64,000 nucleotides of DNA from Pseudomonas putida (GCF_002741075.1 NZ_CP016634.1:5694501-5758500); one strand, 5' to 3'. Counted from the stretch's first letter, positions 33,850-42,130 are shown. Translations and numbers: made by a program. Notes: a model not told the origin generated them from the letters alone.

Positions 33850-35376
33850 CGGTCGCCAGGCCCTGCGCAAACGCATCAGTGCATCCGCAATCTGCACCTC
33901 AGGCACCGCCGCGAACCCCAGCACCAGTCCGGCGCGCTTATCCACAGGCACATTGCCATCCTCGAGCCAGTAGCTGCTCAATGGGTTGACCTCAACGCCC
34001 ACCACCTCCGCCCGAGCGACCAGCTCCTGCTCACGCGCAAGGTTATCCACAGCCACCTTCACATGCAGTCCTGCCGCCACTTCCGGCATGGCACCCAGTC
34101 CTGGCACATCCTGGGGCCACCCGGCCTTCAGCACATTTCGCCGCGCCAGTGCCGCCTTGCGCATCCGCCGGATATGCCGCTGGAAATGGCCCTGGGCCAT
34201 GAACTGCGCCATGACGCATTGGGTGCCGACCTCTGAATGGCGCACTGCCAGTGCCCGCCCCTGGCTGAACGCCTCCACCAACTGCCGAGGCAGCACCAGG
34301 TAACCCAGGCGCAGGGCCGGGAAGGCGATCTTGCCGAATGTGCCCACGTAGAGCACCCGCCCCTGCCGGTCCAAGGAGGCCAAGGGGGCCAGCGGCGCGC
34401 CGCTGTAGCGGTACTCGCCGTCGTAGTCGTCTTCGATGATCCAGCCATCCTGGCGCTGCGCCCAGTCCAGCAAGGATAGGCGCCGGGCCAGGCTCATGGT
34501 GACGCCGGTGGGATACTGGTGCGCCGGCGTGACATAGGCCATCCGACAATCGGGAAGCTGCGCCAGCTGCTCGCAATCCATACCTTCGTCATCCACCGGC
34601 ACACCCCTGACCTTCGCCCCTGCCAGGGCGAAGGTGTGGCCGGCCGCTCGGTACCCTGGGTTTTCCACAGCCACCCCATCGCCTGGCTGCAATAACAACT
34701 GTGCACAAAGGCTGATGGCCTGCTGGGCACCACTGGTGATCACAATTTGTTCAGCGCCACAAGAAAGCCCTCGTGAGCGACGCAAATACGCCGCGATGAG
34801 TTCCCGCAGTTGCGGCTCCCCCGCCGGGTCCCCGTAACCCAATGAGGCAGGGTCGGGGTTTCGCCAGAAACCCGCTTGCAACCTGGCCCAGACCTCGAAC
34901 GGGAACAAATCGAAAGCCGGCACGCCGACGCGAAAAGCTCGCGGCGCGCCAGCCTTGGGCGGGGGAAGGTGGTTGTTTTTCAAGCGCTGCAAAGGCTCGC
35001 TCGAGCGCTCTAAACTGGATAAATCCTCAGTACCAGATGCCGAAAATGTGGATAACCCTGTTGATAACCCCCGGGATAACCCTGTGGATACCTGTGTGGA
35101 TAGTTTAGGCAGCTGGCTGACGTAGGTACCGTCACCAACCCGGCTTTCGATATAGCCCTCGGCATACAGCTGATCGTATGCCCGTACCACGCTATTGCGC
35201 GACAGCAACAGCATGGCCGCCAAATCTCGAGTGGCAGGCAAACGCGTGCCGCTGCCCAGGCGCCCATCCAGCACCCGCGCCCGCAACGCTTGGTAAAGCT
35301 GTTGGCTCAGCCCGCGTCGACGATCGAGCACGATACCGGTGGGGTCGAAGGGCAACGCGAGGGCACATTCGTTCAT
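33838..35376 (-). CDS. MocR/PdxR family regulator (GntR HTH + aminotransferase fold)
   Basis: A 512-residue GntR-type regulator: N-terminal winged helix (about residues 15-85; QQLYQALRARVLDGRLGSGT, LLSRNSVVRAYDQLYAEGY), a linker, and a fold-type I aminotransferase domain (about 150-510) with a PLP-lysine region (GTFGKIAFPALRLGYLVLP, lysine conserved). Members bind PLP and regulate vitamin B6, GABA, taurine or similar genes. The linker carries five tandem 4-residue units encoded by a 12-bp DNA repeat (35044-35103). The gene is divergent from the PaiB-like gene with 89 bp between them. Its stop codon lies inside a REP. Confidence 0.93.
   Translation of the reverse strand: MNECALALPFDPTGIVLDRRRGLSQQLYQALRARVLDGRLGSGTRLPATRDLAAMLLLSRNSVVRAYDQLYAEGYIESRVGDGTYVSQLPKLSTQVSTGLSRGLSTGLSTFSASGTEDLSSLERSSEPLQRLKNNHLPPPKAGAPRAFRVGVPAFDLFPFEVWARLQAGFWRNPDPASLGYGDPAGEPQLRELIAAYLRRSRGLSCGAEQIVITSGAQQAISLCAQLLLQPGDGVAVENPGYRAAGHTFALAGAKVRGVPVDDEGMDCEQLAQLPDCRMAYVTPAHQYPTGVTMSLARRLSLLDWAQRQDGWIIEDDYDGEYRYSGAPLAPLASLDRQGRVLYVGTFGKIAFPALRLGYLVLPRQLVEAFSQGRALAVRHSEVGTQCVMAQFMAQGHFQRHIRRMRKAALARRNVLKAGWPQDVPGLGAMPEVAAGLHVKVAVDNLAREQELVARAEVVGVEVNPLSSYWLEDGNVPVDKRAGLVLGFAAVPEVQIADALMRLRRAWRPLRR
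35044..35103 (-). repeat. Five tandem 12-bp repeats with DnaA-box-like cores
   Basis: Coding strand units: CTATCCACACAG, GTATCCACAGGG, TTATCCCGGGGG, TTATCAACAGGG, TTATCCACATTT. They encode LSTQ, VSTG, LSRG, LSTG, LSTF in the MocR linker. The last unit holds a perfect DnaA box (TTATCCACA) and three others differ by one base. Two more perfect boxes lie in the same gene (33938-33946, 34043-34051). Confidence 0.9.
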
Positions 35377-35465
35377 GGCATTGGACCTATAAAAAGAGTC
35401 TGAATTGGCTCTTACCGAGTACCAATAGCCTGCCTAGGATGGAGCCATTGGACAAGGAACCTCGC
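35377..35465. promoter_or_regulatory. MocR/PaiB divergent promoter region
   Basis: The 89-bp gap contains three ATTGG motifs (GGCATTGGACC, GAATTGGCTC, GCCATTGGAC) and a CCAAT, giving both direct and inverted (ATTGG-N13-CCAAT) arrangements typical of MocR operators. The exact promoter elements cannot be assigned. Confidence 0.5.
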
Positions 35466-36095
35466 ATGTACAACGCCAAACCCCACCAGGAACATGACCT
35501 CGGGCGTCTGCATCAGCAAATGCGCGATACTCGCCTTGCCGTCCTGGTCAGCCATGGCGTACACGGCTTGCTAGCCACCCATCTACCCGTGCTGCTCGAT
35601 CCCACTGAAGGCGAGTACGGCACCGTCTATGCCCACCTGGCCCGGGCCAACCCCCAGTGGCAGGTCTTGGAGCAGGGCGGCGAAGCCTTGCTGATATTCC
35701 CTGGCGCAGATGCCTATGTCAGCCCGAGCTATTACCCCAGCAAGGCCGAGAACCCCAAGGTCGTGCCCACCTGGAACTACCTGGCCGTGCATGCCTATGG
35801 CGCGGTGCAGGTAATCCACGACGCCCCTCGCCTGCTCGAGATCGTCAGCCGCCTGAGCGATCGACACGAGCAAGGCCGCATCGAGCCCTGGAAAGTGAGC
35901 GACGCCCCCAGCGACTACATCGACGGCATGCTGCGCGCCATCGTCGGCATTCGCATGCCCATCGCCCGCCTGCAAGGCGCGCGCAAGCTCAGCCAGAACC
36001 GCTTGGCGCAAGACATCGCCGGCGTACGTGACGGCCTGGGCAGCAGCACCGATTACCTGGACAACCAACTCGCGGCGCATATGCGCCCACTCTGA
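35466..36095 (+). CDS. FMN-binding PaiB-like protein
   Basis: A 209-residue protein of the FMN-binding split-barrel / PaiB family (PF04299): MYNAKPHQEHD start, TRLAVLVSHGVHGLLATHLP, ADAYVSPSYYPSK, and PTWNYLAVHAYG are family hallmarks. PaiB was described with PaiA in Bacillus as a negative regulator of sporulation and protease genes, but a flavin-binding enzymatic role is equally possible. AAGGAA precedes the ATG; the longer upstream frame overlaps MocR and is rejected. It starts a run of three same-strand genes with two acetyltransferases, 11 bases from the next. Confidence 0.92.
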   Translation: MYNAKPHQEHDLGRLHQQMRDTRLAVLVSHGVHGLLATHLPVLLDPTEGEYGTVYAHLARANPQWQVLEQGGEALLIFPGADAYVSPSYYPSKAENPKVVPTWNYLAVHAYGAVQVIHDAPRLLEIVSRLSDRHEQGRIEPWKVSDAPSDYIDGMLRAIVGIRMPIARLQGARKLSQNRLAQDIAGVRDGLGSSTDYLDNQLAAHMRPL

Positions 36096-36106
36096 AGGAA
36101 AAGACC

Positions 36107-36553
36107 ATGCCCAGCGTTACCCTGCGCCCCGTGAGCGCCAACGACCATGCCGCCTGGCTCGCCCTCTGGCAGGCCTACCTGCGCTTCTACGAAACCGAAT
36201 TGGCCGATGAGGTCAGCGCCAGCACCTGGCAGCGCCTGCTGGATGCGAACGAACCCACTCATTCGGCCCTGGCCTGGGTCGATGGCAAGGCGGTGGGGAT
36301 GGTCAACTGGATCTATCATCGCTCCAACTGGAGCATCGAGAACGCCTGCTACCTGCAGGATTTGTACGTCAACACAGACCAGCGTGGTTTGGGCATTGGT
36401 CGCCAACTGATCGAGCACGTCTACGCGACCGCCAAGGCAGCCAACTGCATCAAGGTGCACTGGCTGACCCATGAAACCAATGCCACCGCCATCCGCCTGT
36501 ACGAACAGGTCGCCGAACGGCCGGGCTTCATTCAATTTCGCAAAGGGTTGTAG
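36107..36553 (+). CDS. GNAT family N-acetyltransferase
   Basis: A 148-residue single-domain GNAT. The acetyl-CoA binding motif A is visible as YLQDLYVNTDQRGLGIGRQL (residues about 83-102), followed by HWLTHETNATAIRLYEQV. The substrate is not known. It lies 11 bases after the PaiB-like gene with AAGGAAAAG upstream, and four bases before another GNAT gene, so the three are cotranscribed. Because Bacillus PaiA, the partner of PaiB, is a GNAT that acetylates polyamines, a polyamine substrate is a reasonable guess. Confidence 0.92.
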   Translation: MPSVTLRPVSANDHAAWLALWQAYLRFYETELADEVSASTWQRLLDANEPTHSALAWVDGKAVGMVNWIYHRSNWSIENACYLQDLYVNTDQRGLGIGRQLIEHVYATAKAANCIKVHWLTHETNATAIRLYEQVAERPGFIQFRKGL

Positions 36554-36557
36554 GCCC

Positions 36558-37229
36558 ATGTCCGACGCACTGAACTGGAAACCTGCGGCAACACCCAAGG
36601 CCGAGCCCATCGAAGGGCGTTTCATCCGCCTGGAAAAGCTCGACCCAGCCCGCCACGGCGATGACCTCTGGGAGGTGCTGCAAGGCCCCGGCTCGGACCC
36701 GGTGCTGTGGGACTACCTCCCCTATGGGCCCTTCACCGAGCGCTCAAGCTTCGACCGCTGGCTCGAAGGCAACGCCGCTGGCCGCGACCCACTGTTCTAC
36801 AGCGTGATCGACCGCGCCAACGGCCAGGTCCAGGGGATCCTGAGCTACATGTCGATCGTCCCCGAACAGGGCCGCTTCGAGATCGGCCACATCGCTTTCG
36901 GCGCCGCCATGCAACGCACACCTCGGGGCACCGAGGCCGTCTACTTGCTAAGCCAACTCGGTTTTGCCCTGGGCAATCGTCGTCTGGAGTGGAAGTGCAA
37001 CAACGCCAACGCCCGCTCCAAACGCGCCGCCGAACGCTTCGGCTTCGTCTTCGAGGGGGTTTTCCGCAAACACATGGTGGTCAAGGATCACAACCGGGAT
37101 ACGGCCTGGTACTCGATCACCGATGATGAGTGGCCAAGCGTTGCGGCAGGCTTCGAGCGCTGGTTGAGCGCAGAGAACCAGCAGCCCGAGGGGCAAGTGA
37201 AGACCTTGGAGGCCTGCCGTAAAGGCTGA
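36558..37229 (+). CDS. GNAT family N-acetyltransferase, RimJ/RimL type
   Basis: A 223-residue GNAT of the larger RimJ/RimL-like class (PF13302): GRFIRLEKLDPARHGDDLWE near the start, FEIGHIAFGAAMQRTPRGTEAVYLL in the acetyl-CoA site region, and WKCNNANARSKRAAERFGF. The length fits. Substrate unknown; relatives acetylate protein N-termini, aminoglycosides or small amines. The start at 36558 lies four bases after the previous stop; the longer frame overlapping that gene is not supported. It ends the PaiB operon before a REP pair. Confidence 0.92.
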   Translation: MSDALNWKPAATPKAEPIEGRFIRLEKLDPARHGDDLWEVLQGPGSDPVLWDYLPYGPFTERSSFDRWLEGNAAGRDPLFYSVIDRANGQVQGILSYMSIVPEQGRFEIGHIAFGAAMQRTPRGTEAVYLLSQLGFALGNRRLEWKCNNANARSKRAAERFGFVFEGVFRKHMVVKDHNRDTAWYSITDDEWPSVAAGFERWLSAENQQPEGQVKTLEACRKG

Positions 37230-37241
37230 GAATGTAGGCAG

Positions 37242-37310
37242 CCTTTTCGCGGGTAAACCCGCCCCCACAGGGACTGTATTGTCCTTCCGGGAGCGGGTTT
37301 ACCCGCGAAC
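37242..37310. repeat. Inverted REP pair between the GNAT gene and pycB
   Basis: REP copies TTTTCGCGGGTAAACCCGCC at 37242-37271 and the opposite GGAGCGGGTTTACCCGCGAA at 37286-37310, 14 bases apart, in the convergent gap. Confidence 0.92.
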
Positions 37311-37330
37311 ATCCCGCACAGATTCAGCAC

Positions 37331-37356
37331 AAAAAAAGGGGAGCCTATCGCTCCCC
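37331..37356 (-). terminator. Rho-independent terminator after pycB
   Basis: Minus strand GGGGAGC-GATAG-GCTCCCC followed by seven T, 33 bases beyond the biotin-subunit stop. Confidence 0.93.
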
Positions 37357-37389
37357 ATGAGGTAAACCGCTTGTAGTCGAAGGCTTCGA

Positions 37390-39198
37390 TCAGCCTTCGA
37401 TCTCGATCAGGATCTCGCCCGGCGTGACGCGATCGCCTTTGGCCACGTGGATGGCAGTGACCTTGCCGGCGATCGGGGCCTGGACTTCGGTCTCCATCTT
37501 CATGGCTTCGGTGATCAGCACCGGCTGGCCAGCCTTGACGGTGTCGCCTTCCTTGACCAGCACATCGACGATGTTGCCCGGCATGGTGGTGCTCACATGG
37601 CCTGGGCCGCTGGCCTGCTTGCGCTTGCTGCCGCCGCCGCTGACGAACTCGTTGAGCGGTTCGAACACCACTTCTTCCGGCATGCCGTCGATGGACAGGT
37701 AGAAGTGACGCTTGCCTTCAGCCTTGACGCCCACGCCGGTGATATCGACGCGGTAGGTCTCGCCGTGCACGTCGATGACGAACTCGGTCGGCACACCTTC
37801 GCCGCCCGGGCCTGCCACGGCGCCGGCTTCCGGGATCGGCAGCAGGGCTTCAGGAGTCAGGGTGCCGGCTTCACGCTCCTCAAGGAACTTGCGACCGATG
37901 TCCGGGAACATCGCGAAGGTCAGCACGTCTTCCTCGCAGCGGGCCAGGTTGCCGATATCGGCGCGCAGCTTGGCCATTTCCGGCTTGAGCAGGTCGGCCG
38001 GGCGCACGTCGATCACTTCTTCGCTACCGATCGCCTGGCGACGCAGTTGTTCGTTGACCACGCCTGGCGCCTTGCCGTAACCGCCCTGAAGGTACAGCTT
38101 CACCTCGTTGGTGATGGTCTTGTAGCGCTCGCCAGCCAGCACGTTGAAGAACGCCTGGGTGCCGACGATCTGCGAGGTCGGGGTCACCAGCGGCGGGAAG
38201 CCGAGGTCTTCACGTACGCGCGGGATCTCCGCCAGCACTTCGTTCATGCGGCTGAGCGCGCCCTGCTCCTTGAGCTGGTTGGCCAGGTTGGAAATCATGC
38301 CGCCTGGCACCTGGTTGACCTGCACGCGGGTGTCCACCGCGGTGAACTCGCTTTCGAACTGGTGGTACTTCTTGCGTACGGCATAGAAGTACAGGCCGAT
38401 CTCCTGCAGCAGCTCCAGGTCCAGGCCCGTGTCGAACTCGGTGCCCTTGAGCGCGGCGACCATCGACTCGGTACCTGGGTGGCTGGTGCCCCAGGCGAAG
38501 CTGGAGATCGCGGTGTCGATGTGGTCGGCACCATTTTCCACAGCCTTGAGCTGGCACATAGCGGCCAGGCCGGCAGTGTCGTGGGAATGGATGAACACCG
38601 GCAACGACTGCTCGGCCTTCAGCGCCTTGACCAGTTCGCCAGTGGCGAACGGGGTCAACAGGCCGGCCATGTCCTTGATCGCCACCGAGTCGCAGCCCAT
38701 GGCTTCCATCTGCTTGGCCTGGGCAACGAAGGCGTCGATGGTATGCACCGGGCTGGTGGTGTAGGCGATGGTGCCCTGGGCGTGCTTGCCAGCAGCCTTG
38801 ACCGCTTCGATGGCCACACGCAGGTTACGCACGTCGTTCATGGCATCGAAGATGCGGAACACGTCGATGCCGTTGACCGCGGCCTTGGCGACGAAGGCCT
38901 TGACCACGTCGTCGCTGTAGTGGCGGTAGCCCAGCAGGTTCTGGCCACGCAGCAGCATTTGCAGGCGGGTGTTGGGCAGTGCGGCGCGCAGCTTGCGCAG
39001 ACGCTCCCATGGGTCTTCCTTGAGGAAGCGCACACAGGCATCGAAGGTCGCGCCACCCCAGACTTCCAGGGACCAGTAGCCCACCTTGTCGAGCTTGTCG
39101 CAGATCGGCAGCATGTCTTCGGTGCGCATGCGGGTGGCCAGCAGGGACTGGTGGGCGTCGCGCAGGATTGTGTCGGTTACGTGAATTTTCTTGGACAT
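37390..39198 (-). CDS. pycB: Pyruvate carboxylase subunit B (oxaloacetate decarboxylase alpha-like)
   Basis: A 602-residue subunit with carboxyltransferase (about residues 1-460) and biotinyl domain (about 525-602, biotin site EAMKMET). It shows DTILRDAHQSLLATRMRTED and the metal-binding IHSHDTAGLA. Paired with the biotin carboxylase next door it converts pyruvate to oxaloacetate, replenishing the TCA cycle. Annotations often call it OadA, but no membrane decarboxylase subunits (OadB/G) are present, so two-subunit pyruvate carboxylase is the better reading. The start lies 11 bases after the pycA stop. Confidence 0.94.
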   Translation of the reverse strand: MSKKIHVTDTILRDAHQSLLATRMRTEDMLPICDKLDKVGYWSLEVWGGATFDACVRFLKEDPWERLRKLRAALPNTRLQMLLRGQNLLGYRHYSDDVVKAFVAKAAVNGIDVFRIFDAMNDVRNLRVAIEAVKAAGKHAQGTIAYTTSPVHTIDAFVAQAKQMEAMGCDSVAIKDMAGLLTPFATGELVKALKAEQSLPVFIHSHDTAGLAAMCQLKAVENGADHIDTAISSFAWGTSHPGTESMVAALKGTEFDTGLDLELLQEIGLYFYAVRKKYHQFESEFTAVDTRVQVNQVPGGMISNLANQLKEQGALSRMNEVLAEIPRVREDLGFPPLVTPTSQIVGTQAFFNVLAGERYKTITNEVKLYLQGGYGKAPGVVNEQLRRQAIGSEEVIDVRPADLLKPEMAKLRADIGNLARCEEDVLTFAMFPDIGRKFLEEREAGTLTPEALLPIPEAGAVAGPGGEGVPTEFVIDVHGETYRVDITGVGVKAEGKRHFYLSIDGMPEEVVFEPLNEFVSGGGSKRKQASGPGHVSTTMPGNIVDVLVKEGDTVKAGQPVLITEAMKMETEVQAPIAGKVTAIHVAKGDRVTPGEILIEIEG

Positions 39199-39209
39199 TA
39201 TGGGGTTCC

Positions 39210-40625
39210 TCACAGGCCTGCGTGGGCGGCGATGGCGGCGGCGATGGCCAGGGCCAGCTCTTCGGGTTTGCGCTTGATCGAGTAGTTGGTCAGTTCCGGG
39301 TGGCTTTCCACGAAGCTGGTGTTGAACTGGCCGCTACGGAATTCCGGATTGCGCAGGATCTCCTGGTAATACGCGGCGGTGGTCTTCACACCTTGCACGC
39401 GCATGTCGTCCAGGGCCCGCAGGCCGCGGTCCATGGCTTCTTCCCAGGTCAACGCCCAGACCACCAGCTTCAGGCACATGGAGTCGTAGAACGGCGGAAT
39501 GGTGTAGCCGGTGTAGATCGCGGTGTCGGTACGCACGCCTGGGCCGCCGGGCGCGTAGTAACGGGTGATCTTGCCGAAGCTGGGCAGGAAGTTGTTCTTC
39601 GGGTCTTCGGCGTTGATACGGAACTGCAACGCGTAGCCACGGTGCTGGATGTCTTCCTGCTTGACCGACAGCGGCAGGCCCGAAGCGATGCGGATCTGCT
39701 CGCGCACGATGTCGATGCCGGTGATTTCTTCGGTGATGGTGTGTTCTACCTGCACGCGGGTGTTCATCTCCATGAAGTACACCTCGCCATCGGCGAGCAG
39801 GAACTCCACGGTACCGGCGTTCTCGTAGTTCACGGCCTTGGCCGCGCGGACCGCCAGGTCGCCGATGTAGGCGCGCTGTTCCGGGGTCAGTTGCGGACTT
39901 GGGGCGATCTCGATGAGCTTTTGGTTACGGCGCTGGATCGAGCAGTCGCGCTCGAACAGGTGCACCACATTGCCGAAGCTGTCACCCAGGATCTGCGCCT
40001 CGATGTGCTTGGGGTTGACGATGCATTTTTCCAGGAACACTTCCGCCGAGCCGAAGGCCTTGGTGGCCTCGGAAATCACACGGGGGAAGGCTTGCTCCAG
40101 CTCCTCACGGCTGTTGCAGCGACGGATACCGCGTCCGCCACCACCGGAAGTGGCCTTGAGCATCACCGGATAACCGATGCGGTCACCCTCGGCCAGCGCT
40201 TCGTGGATGTCGGCGACGTTGCCTTCCGTACCGGGGGTTACCGGTACACCGGCCTGGATCATGGTGCGGCGCGCTTCGGTCTTGTCGCCCATGCGGCGAA
40301 TGACGTCCGCGGCAGGGCCGATGAACTTGATGCCACGCTCGGCACAGATTTCCGCCAGCTCGGCGTTTTCCGACAGGAAGCCGTAACCTGGATGCAGCGC
40401 ATCACAGCCGGTTTCCACGGCCAGGTTGACCAGCTTGCGCGGGTTCAGATAACCGGCCAGAGGCTCGGCACCGATGCTGTAGGCCTCGTCGGCGCGCTTG
40501 ACGTGCAAGGCATGACGGTCGGCGTCGGAATAGATCGCCACAGAGCGAATGCCCATCTCGGCGCAAGCACGCACGATCCGAACTGCGATTTCACCCCGGT
40601 TGGCGATCAGGATTTTTTTTATCAC
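39210..40625 (-). CDS. pycA: Pyruvate carboxylase subunit A (biotin carboxylase, AccC-like)
   Basis: A 471-residue ATP-grasp biotin carboxylase: IKKILIANRGEIAVRIVRAC, KATSGGGGRGIRRC (glycine loop), FMEMNTRVQVEH and the C-terminal PPFYDSMCLKLVVWA. It carboxylates the biotin on the adjacent PycB subunit using ATP and bicarbonate. I choose a GTG start at 40625 (VIKKIL, with GGAAGA upstream) over an ATG ten codons earlier, which lacks a ribosome binding site. It is divergent from the pycR-like LysR gene. The cell's true AccC for fatty acid synthesis is usually encoded with accB elsewhere. Confidence 0.93.
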   Translation of the reverse strand: MIKKILIANRGEIAVRIVRACAEMGIRSVAIYSDADRHALHVKRADEAYSIGAEPLAGYLNPRKLVNLAVETGCDALHPGYGFLSENAELAEICAERGIKFIGPAADVIRRMGDKTEARRTMIQAGVPVTPGTEGNVADIHEALAEGDRIGYPVMLKATSGGGGRGIRRCNSREELEQAFPRVISEATKAFGSAEVFLEKCIVNPKHIEAQILGDSFGNVVHLFERDCSIQRRNQKLIEIAPSPQLTPEQRAYIGDLAVRAAKAVNYENAGTVEFLLADGEVYFMEMNTRVQVEHTITEEITGIDIVREQIRIASGLPLSVKQEDIQHRGYALQFRINAEDPKNNFLPSFGKITRYYAPGGPGVRTDTAIYTGYTIPPFYDSMCLKLVVWALTWEEAMDRGLRALDDMRVQGVKTTAAYYQEILRNPEFRSGQFNTSFVESHPELTNYSIKRKPEELALAIAAAIAAHAGL

Positions 40626-40732
40626 TGGAGTCTTCCCAAAGCCGATGGAACACACGAGCCGGGTTTACCGGTCGGCGCGTGGCCAGAGGTTGCTGGCCAG
40701 TCGCAAACCAACCCTATCGCTGTAGGTTGATA

Positions 40733-40777
40733 AACAAAAATCAATATTTGTTAGGGTCGGCATAAGCAAAAGCTTAT
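40733..40777. promoter_or_regulatory. Two inverted repeats in the pycA/pycR divergent region
   Basis: AACAAA-N8-TTTGTT (40733-40752) and ATAAGC-AAAA-GCTTAT (40762-40777) are perfect inverted repeats close together, matching the usual paired binding of a LysR tetramer. They lie 38-82 bases upstream of the LysR gene and 110-150 bases from pycA. Confidence 0.6.
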
Positions 40778-40814
40778 AGTGCCGTAACAAGGTTTTGCGA
40801 AGGCTTAGGAAAAA

Positions 40815-41777
40815 ATGCGTAAGTCATTGATGCGTATGACATTGCGTCAGTTACAGATCTTCAACGAGGTGTGTGATCTGCGCTCCTACAGCCGGGCGGC
40901 AGAGGAAATGGCGTTGACGCAACCCGCCGTAAGTCTACAGATCCGCCAACTTGAAGAATTGGTCGGCCAGCCGTTGTTCGAGTACGTAGGCAAGAAGCTC
41001 TACCTGACCGAAGCGGCCGAAGCCTTGCAGCGTGCCAGCCGGGACATCTTCGGGCGCCTGGAAAACCTCGACATGCAGCTATCGGACATGCAGGGCTCAC
41101 TACAGGGCCAGCTCAAACTTGCAATCGAGTCCAGCGCCAAATACTTCGTGCCCCACCTGTTCGCCGCCTTCAAGCAACGTCACCCTGAGGTCAACCTGAC
41201 CCTGACGGTGGTCAACCGGGCCCAGGCGATCCGCCGGCTCTCGGATAACCGCGACGACCTGATCATCATGTCCATGGTGCCCCAGGACATGGGCCTTGAG
41301 TTCATGCCGTTCCTGAACAACCCGATCGTAGCCGTGGCGCCCCCCGACCATCCGCTGTGCAAGCTGGAGACACTGCGCCTGCAGGATCTTGAACCTCATA
41401 CGCTGCTGATCCGAGAGCAGGGTTCGGGCACTCGCAAGGCCTGCGAGGAGTACTTCAAGGACAAGCGCGTGCACTTCACCCAGACCTTGGAGGTCGCCTC
41501 GGCCGATGCCCAGCGCGAATGTGTGATCGCAGGCCTGGGCATCGCCCTGCTCACGCGCCATGCGCTGAACCTGGAGCTGGCCACCGGCGTGCTCAAGGAG
41601 CTACCGGTGGAAGAACTGCCGCTGTACCGCAGCTGGTGCGTGGTGCAGTCCAAGGCCAAACGGCAATCACCGGTAGCCTTGGCGTTCCTTGCGTTCATTC
41701 GCAACGAACGGGCAAAGATCAGCGGGCTTGTGGAGCGATTTTCGGGGAAGATGCCGCCGATACCTGCCAAACCGTGA
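40815..41777 (+). CDS. pycR: LysR family regulator of pyruvate carboxylase
   Basis: A 320-residue LysR regulator with a typical winged helix (IFNEVCDLRSYSRAAEEMAL, TQPAVSLQIRQLEELVGQPL) and effector domain. It is divergently transcribed from pycAB with a shared 189-bp region holding two inverted repeats; in P. aeruginosa the LysR gene at this position is PycR (remembered), which controls pyruvate carboxylase and affects virulence. AGGA lies five bases before the ATG. Its 3' end overlaps by 59 bp a small gene on the opposite strand. Confidence 0.9.
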   Translation: MRKSLMRMTLRQLQIFNEVCDLRSYSRAAEEMALTQPAVSLQIRQLEELVGQPLFEYVGKKLYLTEAAEALQRASRDIFGRLENLDMQLSDMQGSLQGQLKLAIESSAKYFVPHLFAAFKQRHPEVNLTLTVVNRAQAIRRLSDNRDDLIIMSMVPQDMGLEFMPFLNNPIVAVAPPDHPLCKLETLRLQDLEPHTLLIREQGSGTRKACEEYFKDKRVHFTQTLEVASADAQRECVIAGLGIALLTRHALNLELATGVLKELPVEELPLYRSWCVVQSKAKRQSPVALAFLAFIRNERAKISGLVERFSGKMPPIPAKP

Positions 41778-41937
41778 TGTCCCGCAGGTCGGGGTAGTCG
41801 GTGATTTCGCGCAGTAACTGACGCTGGTCGCAGTAGCTTTCGATCGCGCGGCGAAACTCCATGCGGCGCTGGTCCTTTTCCTGCTGCTTGCGAGCTTTGG
41901 CGGTGGGTTGGAACGAACCGTCATGATCACGTGCCAT
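41719..41937 (-). CDS. Small basic protein, PA3496-family-like
   Basis: A 72-residue hydrophilic protein (MARDHDGSFQPTAKARKQQE start) with a charged helical middle (RRMEFRRAIESYCDQRQLLR). GGGAGA six bases before the ATG at 41937 supports real translation; the frame further upstream is not needed. It resembles small Pseudomonas proteins of the PA3496 'envelope integrity' type, but I cannot confirm the family. Its last 59 bases are antisense to the end of pycR, so the two transcripts overlap tail to tail. Confidence 0.72.
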   Translation of the reverse strand: MARDHDGSFQPTAKARKQQEKDQRRMEFRRAIESYCDQRQLLREITDYPDLRDITVWQVSAASSPKIAPQAR

Positions 41938-42045
41938 TGCCTGTCTCCCAGTTAGGATGCGGGGAGCTTCAGGTTGGGCGCAAAGGTTTACGGTTTGGCT
42001 GTGGATTGGTGACAAAACCGTGAAACCTGCTTTGCCTGCTCTGGG

Positions 42046-42112
42046 CCTTTCGCGGGTAAACCCACACAGGGTTCGCGCTGATGCCTTTAGGCGCGGGTCT
42101 ACCCCGAATAAG
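42046..42112. repeat. Degenerate REP pair
   Basis: CTTTCGCGGGTAAACCCACA at 42048-42067 (truncated REP) with a decayed opposite copy GCGCGGGTCTACCCCGAATA at 42091-42110; it is the downstream end of the RpiR gene. Confidence 0.65.
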
Positions 42113-42130
42113 CCAGCGCAGGCAGCGGTG

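Noticed and set aside
37447..39285. 612-codon open frame antisense to pycB
   Set aside because: Same shadow pattern as over other GC-rich genes; pycB has full biotin and carboxyltransferase motifs.
37390..40625. Sodium-pumping oxaloacetate decarboxylase
   Set aside because: The alpha-like subunit is paired with a biotin carboxylase and the membrane OadB/OadG subunits are absent, so pyruvate carboxylase fits better.
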